From: Elmis aenea
Lineage: Eukaryota; Arthropoda; Insecta; Coleoptera; Elmidae
Direction: 5' to 3'
NCBI GenBank assembly: GCA_947652605.1
Contig: OX393580.1
Coordinates: forward strand, 20,914,159-20,978,158
DNA: 64,000 nt
The notes beneath the pieces were generated by a model. That model was given only the letters and a program-made list of their open reading frames with translations. It did no database searches and had not been told where the DNA came from. This document shows, one piece after another, positions 49,112 to 61,410 of this stretch (its first letter is position 1; each line of letters begins with the position of its first letter). Made by a program: the position numbers and the translations under genes.

Positions 49112-49431
49112 TACAGGGTGGCCTATTTTCGATGCCCATACAGGGTATCTCGGTTATTATCAGAGATAGAAAAAAAACAAGTACGTAGCCTCGATTTCTT
49201 CTTTCGAGTGGAATTCATTGCCGTAAACAGATTTTTGATACCTTTTTTAGTTTTCGAAATATAACCAAAAACCGATTTTTGTCAATTTTCAAAAAGGTTA
49301 AATATCTCGCTTAAAGGAAAAGATAGAGAAAAACTTTAAAGACTTTTTGGCATGAGACTACGTACTTCGTTTTTTCTATCGCTGATAATAACCGAGATAC
49401 CTTATGGGCATCGAAAATAGACTACCCTGTA
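49112..49431. mobile_element. Foldback MITE, 320 bp, TACAGGGTGGCC end
   Basis: Starts TACAGGGTGGCCTATTTTCG and ends with the imperfect inverse CGAAAATAGACTACCCTGTA. Arms of about 75 bp or more include CATACAGGGTATCTCGGTTA versus its inverted counterpart, and TTTTTTCTATCGCTGATAAT versus ATTATCAGAGATAGAAAAAA. Confidence 0.88.
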
Positions 49432-50143
49432 AAAAAATTTGAAGACTTGTAAAAAATACTTTAAACTGTTTTTGTACGGATTGTTAGTTGAAAAGCATTG
49501 CTCTTTTGTTGTAAAACAATTCTACAAATAATAAGACCAACACGAACATTTTAAATTTTTATGACAAAAAAGTTCCAAGGGCACTCGGCAATTTTTTATA
49601 ATTTCGAAAATCTTTAAAAAACACTTCAAATCGTTTTTTGAACCGATTGTTAGTTGAAATGCTATGCTCTAATATTGTTTAACATTTCTACAATAAAGCT
49701 CATAGGAACATTTTTGATTTTTTGACAAAATAAGTGCCAAGGGTATACACTTTAAGAGCTGTAAAAAATATTTCTTATAGTTTTTTGATATAATTGGTAG
49801 CCGTTATATATTGCTTTAGGGTTGTTTAACATATTTGCAAACATTAGAGCCCATAATATTTTTTTTAATGCTTGAAAGAAAATTTGTAGGATATACACAT
49901 TACGCAAACTTTGTAAAAAATACTTTTAATCGTTATCTGAAAAACTTGGTTGACGTTGTAGATGGTTAAAGTGTTGTTAAACATATTTACAGACAATAAT
50001 GACAACAATAAATTTTTAAAAGTGTGAAAAAAAGTTTTAAGGGTATAAACTTGGCGAGTGCTAAAATCATACGAATGCAGTAAAGACACTTTACGGGTAT
50101 GTTACGCACAATATTTTTTCTGCGTTCGTCCAGATAATCAGTT

Positions 50144-50228
50144 GTTCCCATGGCAACCAACTACATTCCGGCCTAGGCCGGTAAATACAACATTACCATG
50201 GCAACCAGTTACTTTCTGGCCTAGGCCA
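50144..50228. promoter_or_regulatory. Tandem pair of X-box-like motifs with GGCCTAGGCC palindromes
   Basis: GTTCCCATGGCAAC at 50144-50157 fits the 14-bp X-box bound by RFX factors; ATTACCATGGCAAC at 50192-50205 differs at the first base. Each is followed after about 10 bases by a CCGGCCTAGGCCGG or TGGCCTAGGCCA palindrome, so the unit is a ~48-bp tandem duplication. It lies at the edge of a repeat array, so it may belong to a transposon rather than to a gene promoter. Confidence 0.45.
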
Positions 50229-50356
50229 GTAATGATGTATTTTCCAGCCTAAAAGTTGATTGAAAACAACGCAGAAAAAAATATTTTCAATCGTTTTCAA
50301 ACAATAAAGCCCATATTAATGTTTTTACAGTTTTGGCAAAAGAAGTTTCAAGGGTA

Positions 50357-51567
50357 TACACGTTGGTCCAAATTCGATGGCATTGCATGGGTATCTCGGT
50401 TAATAGTAAAGATAGAGAAACGGTTAACTTATCAAAAATGTGCAGTTTTTTGAGACAAACTCAGAACCGTTTACAAAAATATTCTATCATTTCCGGTTTT
50501 GGAGTTATTGAATAAAAAGTGTTTTTTTGTCATATTAATAATGTGTCATATCTCCGTTATTGTTGTAAATATCGAAAATATTTATAAAGATTATTTTTGT
50601 TGAATTTGATTATACTAAAACAAATTTTTTTACGCTCGCCGTTTAAAAGTTAAGACACAAATTTACCTTTTTTTAAATGGGAGCAATAGTTGGCTATGAC
50701 CTATTTAAATTCCTTATTTTTTTCTTACTCCAAATATATAAGGGTTGATGTATTTATTTTCAATAATACGCAAGTTACGAAGGTTTTTTAGTTTTTGTTT
50801 AAAGAAAATCATAGTAGGCTGTGATAACAAAAAACAAACAAGGTGTAAAACCTTATAAAACTCATGTGGTACAAGTAACCAAGGTTTTTTAATTTGTTGT
50901 TGAGATAAACATTGTAAATATTTGTAAAACAACATAGTCGGAATCAGCAGTAGGTAATGTATCTAGTATATTCCTGTTTATCTAATGTTCAAAAATTTTT
51001 GATGTTTATCTTAACAACAAATTTAAAAACCTTAGTAACTTGTACCACATGAGTTTTATTAGGTTTTACAACTTGTTTTTTTTTGTTTTCACAGCCTACT
51101 ATGATTTTCTTAAAAAAAACTAAAAACCTTCATAACTTGCGTATTATTGAAAATAAATGCATCAACCCCTATATATTTGGAATGAGAAAAAAGTAAGGAA
51201 TTTAAATAGGTCTTAGCCAACTATCGCTCTCATTTAAAAAAAGTTAAGTTTGTGTCATAACTTTATAACGGCGAGCGTAAAAAAATTGTTTTTAGTGTAA
51301 CCAAATTAAACAAAAATATCTAAAAATTATTTTTATAAATATTTTCGATATTTACAACAATAACGGAGATATGATACATTATTAATATAACAAAAAAAAA
51401 ACACTTTTTATTTAATAACTCGAAAACCGGAAATGATTGAATATTTTTGAAAACGGTTGTGAGTTTGTCTCAAAAAACTGCACATTTTTGATAATTTAAC
51501 CGTTTCTCTATCTTTACTATTAAGCGAGATGCCCATGCAATCCCATCGAATTTGGACTACCCTGTAC
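50357..51567. mobile_element. Foldback element, ~1.2 kb, arms of ~550-600 bp
   Basis: The left arm reads TTGGTCCAAATTCGATGGCA, then GGGTATCTCGGTTAATAGTA and AAAGATAGAGAAACGGTTAA; the right arm mirrors each of these and ends GGACTACCCTGTACA. Mirrored text continues inward through ACCACATGAGTTTTAT/ATAAAACTCATGTGGT, leaving only a short centre near 50940-50990. A half-copy of the same family lies at 41605-41900. Confidence 0.93.
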
Positions 51568-52361
51568 ACTTTGGTCAACTTTGGCTACTTCATTCGCTTG
51601 CACCTGGTACACCGACGTAAATATTAACGCGTATTACGCAGTCACACTGCGTATGTTTATAAACTCGTGCTTGGTTAGTTTGCCGTAAAGTGTAGTCGTA
51701 AAACAATTTTGTAGGGTGCTTTACCCCATGTACACAATACATATTAATAGCGTCTCGACGGGCGACGCTAAACTCTCATGTTCCCATGCAACTCAGACAT
51801 ATTACAAACTACAAAATGCGTAAACATAAGGTAAACCACCATAATAAACATTGTTTTGCCTATTCGACGTTTCTGTAAGTATTATTACGGAATCATACAA
51901 CTAATTCATAACAAATATGAAACTGAAACTTTGCAAATGTGCACTTTAAAAGGGGAGACATTCTTTTGCAATTAAATGTTCACTCAATTTTTATTTGAAT
52001 TAGCAACAAAGTTTTTTTTTTGTTCTGGATTGCTTCTTTAAGTACCACGATCTTATTCCCCCATTTCATAATTATTTATTATAATTATATTCAATTTATG
52101 TAATATACTATTGACTTTATTGCTGCCTTCCGGTGTGATGAAGCGTTAATGCATGGGAAATTTACAAATAATTGATTATTTGTGTGCATATAATAGTATG
52201 AAAGTAGATCATGAGTAAATTACTTGAATTATTACAATTTCCTTTAAAGTTCAGCTAATACGATACAAACAATTAATTGTCTTAAAGTATCAATGTCTTA
52301 ATAAAATAATTTGGTTTATAAATTTTAATTAAAAGCAAAATATATTATGTTTTGTTTAAGT
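51568..52361. other. AT-rich stretch with nothing recognised
   Basis: No coding frame or defined repeat. Slightly GC-richer text near 51575-51700 has no assignable motif. Confidence 0.4.
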
Positions 52362-52369
52362 AGGTACAG

Positions 52370-52603
52370 CAGTGGTCTCCAACCCGTTGATCGCGGCGTC
52401 CTCACTGGTCGATCTCAGGGATTTTATATTTTTAATAATTTAACTTTTCCCCATACTTACCTTTTTTATGCTATGCAATACGTTAATAAACAATGCAATT
52501 TTGCGGCAATAATTTTATAATTTGTCAAGAGTAGATATCGGGTACGATTTTGACATAAAAAGTGATCCTTGATTCCTAGACCACAAAAGGTTGGAGACCA
52601 CTG
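52370..52603. mobile_element. hAT MITE (CAGTGGTCTCCAACC ends), 234 bp
   Basis: Starts CAGTGGTCTCCAACC, ends GGTTGGAGACCACTG. Flanks AGGTACAG and CAGTACAG agree at six of eight bases, consistent with an aged 8-bp target duplication. CCCGTTGATCGCGG and GGTCGATCTCAGGG follow the left end, as in common animal hAT MITEs. Confidence 0.9.
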
Positions 52604-52988
52604 CAGTACAGAATATCTATCAATATGTAAACACAGTCTAAAAGAGTTTGTCGTCAGCAAATAATATACGCAACAAATATAAAGTATTTATTTATTCTTT
52701 GCAGTTTTTGCAACGCTATTCATGGCATCTGTTGCTTGGTTATTCCATTTTCCTTAGAGTAGATCATAATTAAAGATAAATGCATATGTAAAGGGCGCTT
52801 CAAATTCAATGGTGTTGTTAAAGTAAATCTTACTTATTATTGCAGGTACAAATACGGTTGAATTACTAAAAAATTTCTTTAAAAAAATTCAAAATCGTTT
52901 ATGAGTTTGGGGCTTCTTTCGAGGTGGAGGCACTCTGCATGGACTCTTGTTTCTGTAGGGGGGTTCCAATTAAATACTCACAGGGAGG

Positions 52989-53687
52989 GTCACGATACGT
53001 TGTCGCTAGAATTTGATTAAGGCTGTGTTTATTGCATCAAGGACATCAAAACTAAATGTTTTTCCCGAGTTATACGTGCCACTGGCCATTTCCTTTGGAA
53101 AAACAGGGAAAAAACTGAAAAATTGGTCTAAAAAGTTCATTTTTGCGATCGCGTTGGCCATGAAACCCTCAGGAACAAAATCAAAATTTTCCTATTTACC
53201 AATGCGGGCATCCTTTGCAAGTAAAATGTTGCAAAGTTTTTGAAAAAATCTTAAACGGTTCCGGAAAAAAACGTCAAAAACGAAACCCCTGCATAAGCGC
53301 TATGATTTGAGAAGTTGTCGTGTATCTGTATTACTATATCTATACGACTTGCATAGGCGTTTAACATAGGGAAAACCGTTTTTACAAAGGCCTCCTTTTT
53401 CGCGTTTTACTCCGGAACCGTTTAAGATTTTTTCAAAAACTTTTCACCATTTTACTTGCAAAATATGCGCGCATTGGTAAATAGAAGAATCTAGATTTAT
53501 TCTCTGACGGTTTCATGGCCAACGCGATCGCTAAAATTACTTTTATTATTCAACTTTTCAGTTTTTGCCCTATTTTTCCGAAGGAAATGGCCAGTGGCAC
53601 GTATAACTCTGCAAAACATTTAGTTTTGATGTTCTTGATGCAATGAACACAGCCTTAATCAAATTCTAGCGACAACGTATCGTGACC
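52989..53687. mobile_element. Foldback element, ~700 bp, GGTCACGATACGTTGTCGC arms
   Basis: The left arm (from 52989) GTCACGATACGTTGTCGCTA followed by GAATTTGATTAAGGCTGTG is mirrored at 53650-53687. The mirrored text extends inward (ATGTTTTTCCCGAGTTATAC, CCATTTCCTTTGGAAAAACA, CGATCGCGTTGGCCATGAAA and their inverses), giving arms of about 300 bp around a short centre near 53310-53390. Confidence 0.92.
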
Positions 53688-53689
53688 TT

Positions 53690-55300
53690 GCCTGACAATT
53701 CCTGAAATAAAACTATAGTTCTGCAAGGTATCCAAATTTTCTTGAGTAATTTCGTTTCTGCAAAGTATTTGCTTGGGTGAAAGTCTAGGCAAACACTTTA
53801 TTCATGCCCAAATCATTGTGTAAAATTCAAAATTGTTGTTCGGCGGACATTCAACAATAAATTCCCAACTTTCCTTATCGCTACTACTTCTACTCATGTT
53901 TCCAAAGGTCTTTCAAACCTTAGGTCTTCCTAGATTGATACTATGCCTTACTGAGAACATGTGTACAATAGTATTTAGTGAAAAATATGTTGGTGAGTCT
54001 TCCCCATACTTGCTTCCATCCTTTCGATGGTTCTTTACTTGTGGTAAGAATGTTAAAATCTTGTTCTAAAAATATTTTGATTGTATTTCTAGCAGCAGTC
54101 ATATTACAACAATAATCAACACAAGATTGTAGAGAAACAAATTCAGTAAACCACGCAAGAGGTAAAACGATACACTGAAAGACACACGCAATACTTAAGA
54201 AACAAAGAAGAAGATAAAGAGGAAAAAAAATTGCCTGATGTTATTATTTCGGAAATTTTGATTTTGATTTAAGATGCGTCATTTTTGTTAAAGGTATCTG
54301 CACTTCACAACTTCGGTGAATCAGGACAAAGACCTGTTGATAGTATGAATCGCTGGTGCTTATCGATTAAGTATTGTAGAGGAAATCTTGTGGTCACTTT
54401 TAATCGTTAATATATCTCACTTTAAATAGTTAAATAAGTTGGTGACATTTATTATCGACCTAAATGCATACGGTACTAAATTTAACGGTATTATAGGTGA
54501 TCGTCTGTGGGAAAACACAAAAGGGGTAGAGAAAATCGATTTCCATGCCCGCCGAACGGCGCCGATGTCTATGATTCATGGTATCGTGTAGTTTGCCAAT
54601 GATGTCACAACAATACATACACTAAAATGTATTTATTTATTGCACCAATAATTGTTTCATGTTAAATACCAACAGAAACTCCACGTCACGTAAACTTGTG
54701 CTGTTTTATTTACAAAGGAACAAAGGTTTACTTTGCTCGAAGTTTACTTTGCTCTACCAAAGTTAAATGTGATTCATAACGTATGCTGACAAGTTTTTTT
54801 TATTTATTGCAACAAACAAATCAAGCGTAAACTCATTACAAAACTTAAAAAGTGGGACAAATTGCAATGGAATATTATGTAGGAAATATATTAAGGTACT
54901 AAATGATTTTTCTTGTGATATTTCAGTAACCAATCCAATAAAAAACAAACTTGAATTTTGTGTTTTCGTTCTGTGGTTTATACGCAAATATTTTCACAAG
55001 ACTGTTAATTATTATTGTGCATTATATTTATACTATTACGACTCCCTTAATGAGCTACTTGGGTGGTTGCGTTACCACAAGCAGCTGTAATACACACCTG
55101 TTCAAGTCACGGAAGCAGGAAGACCAGAATAATAATGTAATTAAAAAAACACGTTAAATGAAACCGAAATTTTCGCAATAACATTTTTGGTTACAGAAGA
55201 ACCGCCAAATTTAAGCGCAGATGAATGAGAGACCCTATCAAAGGCCCAATTAAAGGGAGTTCAATTTAGCATGAAGTCTTAATCCGAAAGCAATACCGAA
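53690..55300. other. Stretch without a recognised gene
   Basis: The 78-codon plus-strand frame at 53833 has somewhat coding-like composition (Leu/Ser-rich with Cys and Trp) but matches no family I know and has no partner exon. I do not annotate it as a gene. Confidence 0.4.
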
Positions 55301-55305
55301 ACTTT

Positions 55306-56842
55306 AAACAGGGTTGCGCAAAAGTATGGAAACAGACAATATCTGCAATACTATTGCAGATATAACAATGAAATGTTGTATCTGAGCGTTATGGTATTTT
55401 TAGGATTCGATGAAAATATTAAGGTTGTAATACGACTTCCGGTTCAACAGGAAACTGACTCAAACTTTTAAATTGTTTACAGAAAACACTGCATATTTTT
55501 ACATTTTTGGACTCCTCTTAAAATTTACTTTAAAAAATGTATAAGGTCATATGGGTCTAAAGTCAACCATTTTCGTAAAATTTACATTTTTATGAAAATT
55601 TTGGTTGATACAGCACTTTCAATTTTTTTTTTACATTGAAGATATTTAAAAGGGCAGTAGAATTTCGTTTGAAAATTAGATTGACAATAGATTAATTAAT
55701 ATTTTGCGCTAGCTACATTTTTAAAATATTATACAGGGTGTTTTTTTGTGAAACTTTTAACATCGAAAACTCAATTTTCTTTTTTTTCAATTTAAAGATA
55801 AGACTGGTCAGTGACTTTTATCAGCGTTCTTTTCGTGTACTCAATACATTATCAATCGGTTTTTATGACTTTGCAAACGATCAAAATCAATTATATGAAA
55901 AATATTGTGGCCCTGATAAGAAACCTCGATATAAACGTAAGATTGGTAAAATTACGTCTACATTATAAAAAATTTCGAAAATTCGAAAGGAAAAGATAAT
56001 ATTATAACTTTCTTGTTTTGATCTTCCAATTGTTTCAAAATTACCGCTGTCTACATTCATAGCCTACTCAAAAAATTACATTGCCCTATTAATTTACAAT
56101 AAAATCGCGATATCTCGTAAAATATCAGTTTTAGGTATAAAACATAATGTTTTTGAAGACAATCAAATTTTCTACAAGACTATGTAAAAATATATAGGGT
56201 GTTGTATTTCAGAAAATTGACTTATCGATGTTTAAAGTTTTACAAGTTTGGCCAAGCCAAAAAAACACCCTGTATAATATTTTAAAAATGTAGCTAGCGC
56301 AAAATATTAATTAATCTATTGTCAATCTAATTTTCAAACGAAATTCTACTGCCCTTTTAAATATCTTCAATGTAAAAAAAAATATTGAAAGTGCTGTATC
56401 ATTCAAAATTTTCATAAAAATGTAAATTTTACGAAAATGGTTGACTTTAGACCCATATGACCTTATAAATTTTTTAAAGTAAATTTTAAGAGGAGTCCAA
56501 AAATGTAAAAATATGCAGTGTTTTCTATAAACAATTTAAAAGTTTGAGTCAATATCCTGTTGAACCGGAAGTCGTATTACAACCTTAATATTTTCATCGA
56601 ATCCTAAAAATACCATAACAAGTGTAAAAAACACCCTGTATAATATTTTTTAAATGTAGCTAGCGCAAATTGTTAATTAATCTAATTTTCAAAGTTTCGG
56701 TTGAACCGGAAGTAGTATTGCAACCTTAATATATTCATCGAATCCGAAAAATACCATAACGCTCAGATACAAAATTTTATTGTTATATCTGCAATAGTAT
56801 TCTAGATATTTGTCTGTTTCCATACTTTTGCGCATCCCTGTA
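55306..56842. mobile_element. Complex foldback locus with nested TACAGGGTG ends
   Basis: The outer left end ACAGGGTTGCGCAAAAGTAT is mirrored by ATACTTTTGCGCATCCCTGT at 56822-56842. Within it a second pair, TATACAGGGTGTTTTTTTGT at 55730 and AAAAAAACACCCTGTATA at 56259-56276, marks an inner element. Mirrored text continues outside the inner pair (TTAATATTTTGCGCTAGCTA). The right side additionally repeats about 200 bp (the CACCCTGTATAATATTTTTT to AATACCATAACGC segment at 56560-56760) in direct orientation, so the locus grew in at least two steps. Confidence 0.8.
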
Positions 56843-56849
56843 TGAAGTA

Positions 56850-58670
56850 CAGAAGTACAGGATCTGACACAAATTTAACCCGACTGACAATATTTATGCT
56901 TAGATAATAATTAAATCTATTGAAATCGTCCTTCAGGGTATGCCTGGGGTAGGTGTAGCTCCACCCAGCTCAATAAAATAAATATAACATAATATTTTTA
57001 ATAAACTTAATGGAAGTGGTTGTATAAAACTATGTCTATTGATGTGGAATCACATCGAAATTCTGAATTTTCGTTTTCTTTAATCTATTTTAAAGAACTT
57101 TCAGAATTAGACGTGAAACCAAAACTCAAAGAACAACGTATTTGATAAAGGCCAAGGCAGTTCTCTTATAAAATACTAATTAGTAAGACGAACAAGATTT
57201 CATTGACACAGTGAAGGCATAATCAAGGGTCTTCTTCTACTTTTTTTTTTTCTGCTGTTAGTTTCCAAATTACAAAGTCAGTCCCGTTATTTTTTTGTCG
57301 TGCCTCGTAAATACATCAAAATAAAAACAAAAAAATAGCGTAACAGGAACCCAGACAACCCTAACCACTCGAACAAAAGCCAACTTCGTTCCGTAAATAT
57401 CGTTGAACTTTCAATTAAAATTTGCATTCATTGCTCCCTAAATCAATAACTTGTTACAGACAATTTATAAAACCCAACTTTTATTGTTTCAAAATCTGCT
57501 AACAATTCTTGGTCATAAACCCAACTTTAAAAAGGCAAATAATATTCATAACACACATCATTCTGGGGTTTAATGTGATTCTTATTTACTAAAACATTTC
57601 TAATTCAAATAAATTGCCTTTTTAAAATTAAAATTAATCTTTTCAACATTCGTCGAGAACATTCTTACAGTACTAAAGAATTCTACAAAAGACATGATTA
57701 TTTATTAAATTCAAAATAATTTACTATTTTTTCAAAAATATACAAGTACAATTTCAAAACAAGACAATATTTATAAATGAGTATATTGGTGTGCTTATTC
57801 AACGTTTTGAGTTTATTTAAATTATCTTATCTGCTGTCAAGTCAACTTGATGTTCCCTATTCTAGGGCAAAATAAATAAAACGAAATTTTTATCCTCAGT
57901 ATCATTACGCAAAGTCTACAGGTCAACAATTGATAAATGCCGCAAGCAGTACCTACAATGAATATTAAGTTTCTTTAATAAAAATTAAGAATGTATAATA
58001 GAACATTGCTTTATTTCATGATTGGCACTAGAGACTGTTAAATATTAAATCCAAGTTTAAAATTGCACTTAATGATAAAATCAATTGTTAATGGTAATCT
58101 AACACGAAGAATGCCTGTAACATTAATAATAATTAATGTAATTGAGAAAAATGCTACAGCAAACGTATTTAAATATTGATTGATCTCAGTTTTACTTGTT
58201 TTATTCGTAGGGATATGAAAATGGAATGAAAAAATCTTGTGCAAACGAAAATACAAGAATTAAATTAACAAATTCTGAGTCAACATAGCACTGACTTAAA
58301 ATGATCGAATTAATGCGTGACTTCAATTCGAGAACTAAATTTAGGTTACGAAACGGATGGACCACGAATGCAAACTACTGATAATTGGACTTTCTTTAAA
58401 AAGTCTCGCGTTCCAGATCGAAGAGGAATCCTTTTGCTTTCAAGCGATACTTTGTATTCCGCTAAACATTTTACCAGTTCGCGAAAATTTTGAATAATTT
58501 ATTGATGTTGGCTGAAATTATGAGGTAGTGCTTTTATAGTTAAAAAACACGCCAAGCTTTATTTAAATTTAAAGCCATAGTAGTGCATGTTACCTAGATT
58601 GATAAATAGTGTTATAGTTTTATCAGCACACCAGTATGACCTATTTAGGTCAATTTTATATTTTTTTATT
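56850..58670. other. AT-rich stretch without recognised genes
   Basis: No credible coding frame or bounded transposon; the 72-codon minus frame at 58038-58256 is compositionally noncoding. Confidence 0.4.
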
Positions 58671-58674
58671 TTTT

Positions 58675-58696
58675 ACATACATACATACATACATAT
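58675..58696. repeat. CATA microsatellite
   Basis: Five to six uninterrupted CATA units (ACATACATACATACATACAT), followed at 59100 by a second short ACATACATGTACA patch. Confidence 0.9.
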
Positions 58697-59142
58697 TTAT
58701 ACATTTAAAACCTGCATGCAGGAAATATTTCTCGTAGGAAAAATTATCACTAAATGTTGACGCAAGTTCGTTTAAGAACCGTTAAAATAAAAATTACTGC
58801 TCATTAAATTTTTAAAAATCTTTCAAGTAGATATATGAGACGTTTATTTTGCAAGTGGGATAAGTCACTTTATGTTATTAGGAGATTATTAAATGTTTTG
58901 TATTTTAAGGTTTGGTGAAAATTGCTCGAAAGAAAATTGCTCGAAAAATAGTTCCTCGAATGAAAAATGCCTAGAAAGGAAAATTTCTGGAAATAATAAA
59001 AAAATATTGAATTTATATAAATACAAAATAATTCAATGTACTAGAAAAGTTTTTTACATTTGTTTAAACTTATAAAAATTTATTTAAATTTATTTATAAA
59101 TACATACATGTACACTTACTCAATTTGTTGTTGAGATTTATA

Positions 59143-60254
59143 GTGTTTATCTGATATCTGTCTCTTGGCCAATTTTTGTGTGAAAAGAACGCCTATGAAA
59201 TCAGATTTTTTATGTCGATTTCCATTTTGGCACTACAGACGAAAAATTAAATTTCATAATTTTTGAAAAATTACTATAACTTCTTTATTTATTAAGATAG
59301 AGCAAATGTTATGAAGCTTTTTTATACAGATTTTTATGCTTATTTTAAAAACAAAATTACATTTTTTTGGCGACCTTGACTTTCAAGATATGAAGTAAAC
59401 ATATACTCCTATTTTTTTAAATAGAAACCCTAGTTGGCCATGATATATGTAAGAGATTTTTTAAGCTTTTTAAAAATATATGGTTTTATATATTTGTTGC
59501 AAACAATTAACGAAATTTTCTAAAAAATTCGGTATCAGAGTTTGCCATGATTTCGTAAACAAGTGATGCATGCACTTATTAAACAACTAAATGTAATTTT
59601 CAAGTAAATGATGCAGCAGCCGTTACGTTTTTATCACTGGCGATGTAAACTTCCAACATATTAAACTTTAAAAAGCGTTGAAATTTAGCCATGTTCACAA
59701 TACCACAATAGAGAGTTATAAAATACAGAAGAATACACTGATTGGCTAAAAAGTTAAAAAATTTACTTGGATATGACGTTTAGTTGTTTAATAATTGCAA
59801 ACATCACTTGTTTATGAAATCATGGCAAACTTTGATAAGAAAATTTTAACAAAATCAGCCATATCTCGGTTATTTTTTGCAACAAATACGTAAAACTATT
59901 TATTTTTAAAAAGCTTAAAAAAATCATTTTTATTTAAAGTCATGGCCAACTAGCGTTTCTATTTAAAAAAATACAAGTTTATATCTTGAAAATCAAGGTC
60001 GCTAAAAAAAGTTTTAATTTTGTTTTTAAATTAAGCATACAAATCTGTATTTTAATTAATAAAGTTATAGTAAATTTTCAAAAATGATGAAATTTCATTT
60101 TTTGTCTGTAGTATCAAAATGGAAGCGATAAAAAAATCTGATTACACAGACGTTCTTTTCTCAAAAAATAGTCCAATGCACCGATGTCAGATTTAAGCTA
60201 ACGATAACGGTAACCGAGATACCCCGTAAAACATTCGAATTTGGTCCACCCTGT
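59143..60254. mobile_element. Foldback element, ~1.1 kb, arms of ~500 bp
   Basis: Left-arm text (GTGTGAAAAGAACGCC, TGAAATCAGATTTTTTATGT, TCCATTTTGGCACTACAGAC) is mirrored at 60085-60190, and inner text AACAAGTGATGCATGCACTT / CATCACTTGTTTATGAAATC meets near 59570-59820. The right end carries TTCGAATTTGGTCCACCCTG, the TACAGGGTGG-type terminus; the matching left terminus is lost or diverged. Confidence 0.85.
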
Positions 60255-60481
60255 ATTTCATTATAATCGTATTGAAGATTTTTTTTTCATTAAAATTAAT
60301 ATATATAAAATATATAAGTAAAAAGTTAATGCATTAGTGCATTTTAAAATATAAGTAGTTTATATAACGACTTTTTTATAAAACTTTATTCATGTATTGA
60401 ATCATTGTCATTACAGGAGTGATGAAGTCTTCGGACAATTTACTTACTTCAATATTTAAAATAGTTGTGGTAAATTGGTGG

Positions 60482-61410
60482 TATACCGGGTGATTCAGTT
60501 TGACTGTCGCACCCCTATTACTTTTTAATTATTGAAAATAACCTCAACAAACCTTATATTTTTGGAACGGCGACAAATTCTCTATTAAGTGATGTGCATT
60601 TGTTATCTCTACAATGACGTATGTCAAATCCGCGATAGGCAACGTTTTTTTTTTTAAATTACATAGTATACATTTTGTTGTTGATTCGGATAGAGAATTT
60701 AACTCTGAATCCGACCGTGTATTAAAAAGGTATGCTTACATAAGAAATTTTTCGAGAAAAATCAGTTCAAAGTTTATTCAAAGCATAAGCAAACAGTCTA
60801 TTTAACATATAAAAAAAACGATCAAATCTTAAAAATTATACTATAACTATCAATGGAAATGGATTAAAAATATTTTTAATAAAAATAAAAACAAATAATA
60901 AACGTCAACATAAAAAATTAGGCTTTAATGTATTCATATTCCAAACACAGTTGTTCTCTATTTTTAACTGCTTTATTGAAATTAGAGTCTAATTTTTTTA
61001 AGTCAATGTTTATTATTTGTTTTTATTTTTATTAAAAATTAATTTTTAATACATTTCCATTGATAGTTATAGTATAATTTTTAAGAGTTGATTGTTTTTT
61101 GTTTTGTTAAATAGACTGTTTGCTTTAATTTGAATAAACTTTGAACTGATTTTTCTCGAAAATTTTCTTATGTATGCATACTTTTTTAATACATGGTCGG
61201 ATTCAGAATAAAATTTTCTATCCGAATCAACAAAAACATGTATAAACAGTTGCCTATCGTGGATTTGACATACGCCATCGCAGAGATAACAAATGCATAT
61301 CACTTAATAGAGAATTTGTCGCCGTTTGCAAAAATATAAGTTTGTTGGGGTTATTTTCAATAATTAAATAGTTATAGGGGTGCGACAGTCAAACTAAATC
61401 ACGCGGTATA
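60482..61410. mobile_element. Foldback MITE family A (TATACCGGGTGATTCAG ends), copy 2
   Basis: Starts TATACCGGGTGATTCAG, ends CTAAATCACGCGGTATA (two changes from the consensus). Same family as 45628-46461, but here the left arm retains the ~115-bp block that copy 1 lacks in its left arm. The arms carry matching open stretches of up to 78-85 codons whose translation includes SDRVLKKYAYIRNF; no known protein. Confidence 0.92.

Larger units (their letters stand above)
48960..50345. repeat. Degenerate tandem array, ~150-167-bp units, split by a MITE
   Basis: Units share TTGTTAGTTGAAATGCATTG-like text, TTGTTTAACATTTCTACAA, AAAGCCCATA.. and a closing AAGTTCCAAGGGTATACAC. Clear anchors are near 49481, 49648, 49794 and 49946, with outer units at about 49010 and 50300. 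The foldback at 49112-49431 is inserted within one unit, right after its GGGTATGTACA end. Confidence 0.75.

Noticed and set aside
53833..54069. 78-codon frame with Leu/Ser/Cys/Trp content
   Set aside because: I considered a piggyBac- or receptor-derived fragment but found no conserved motif or partner exons.
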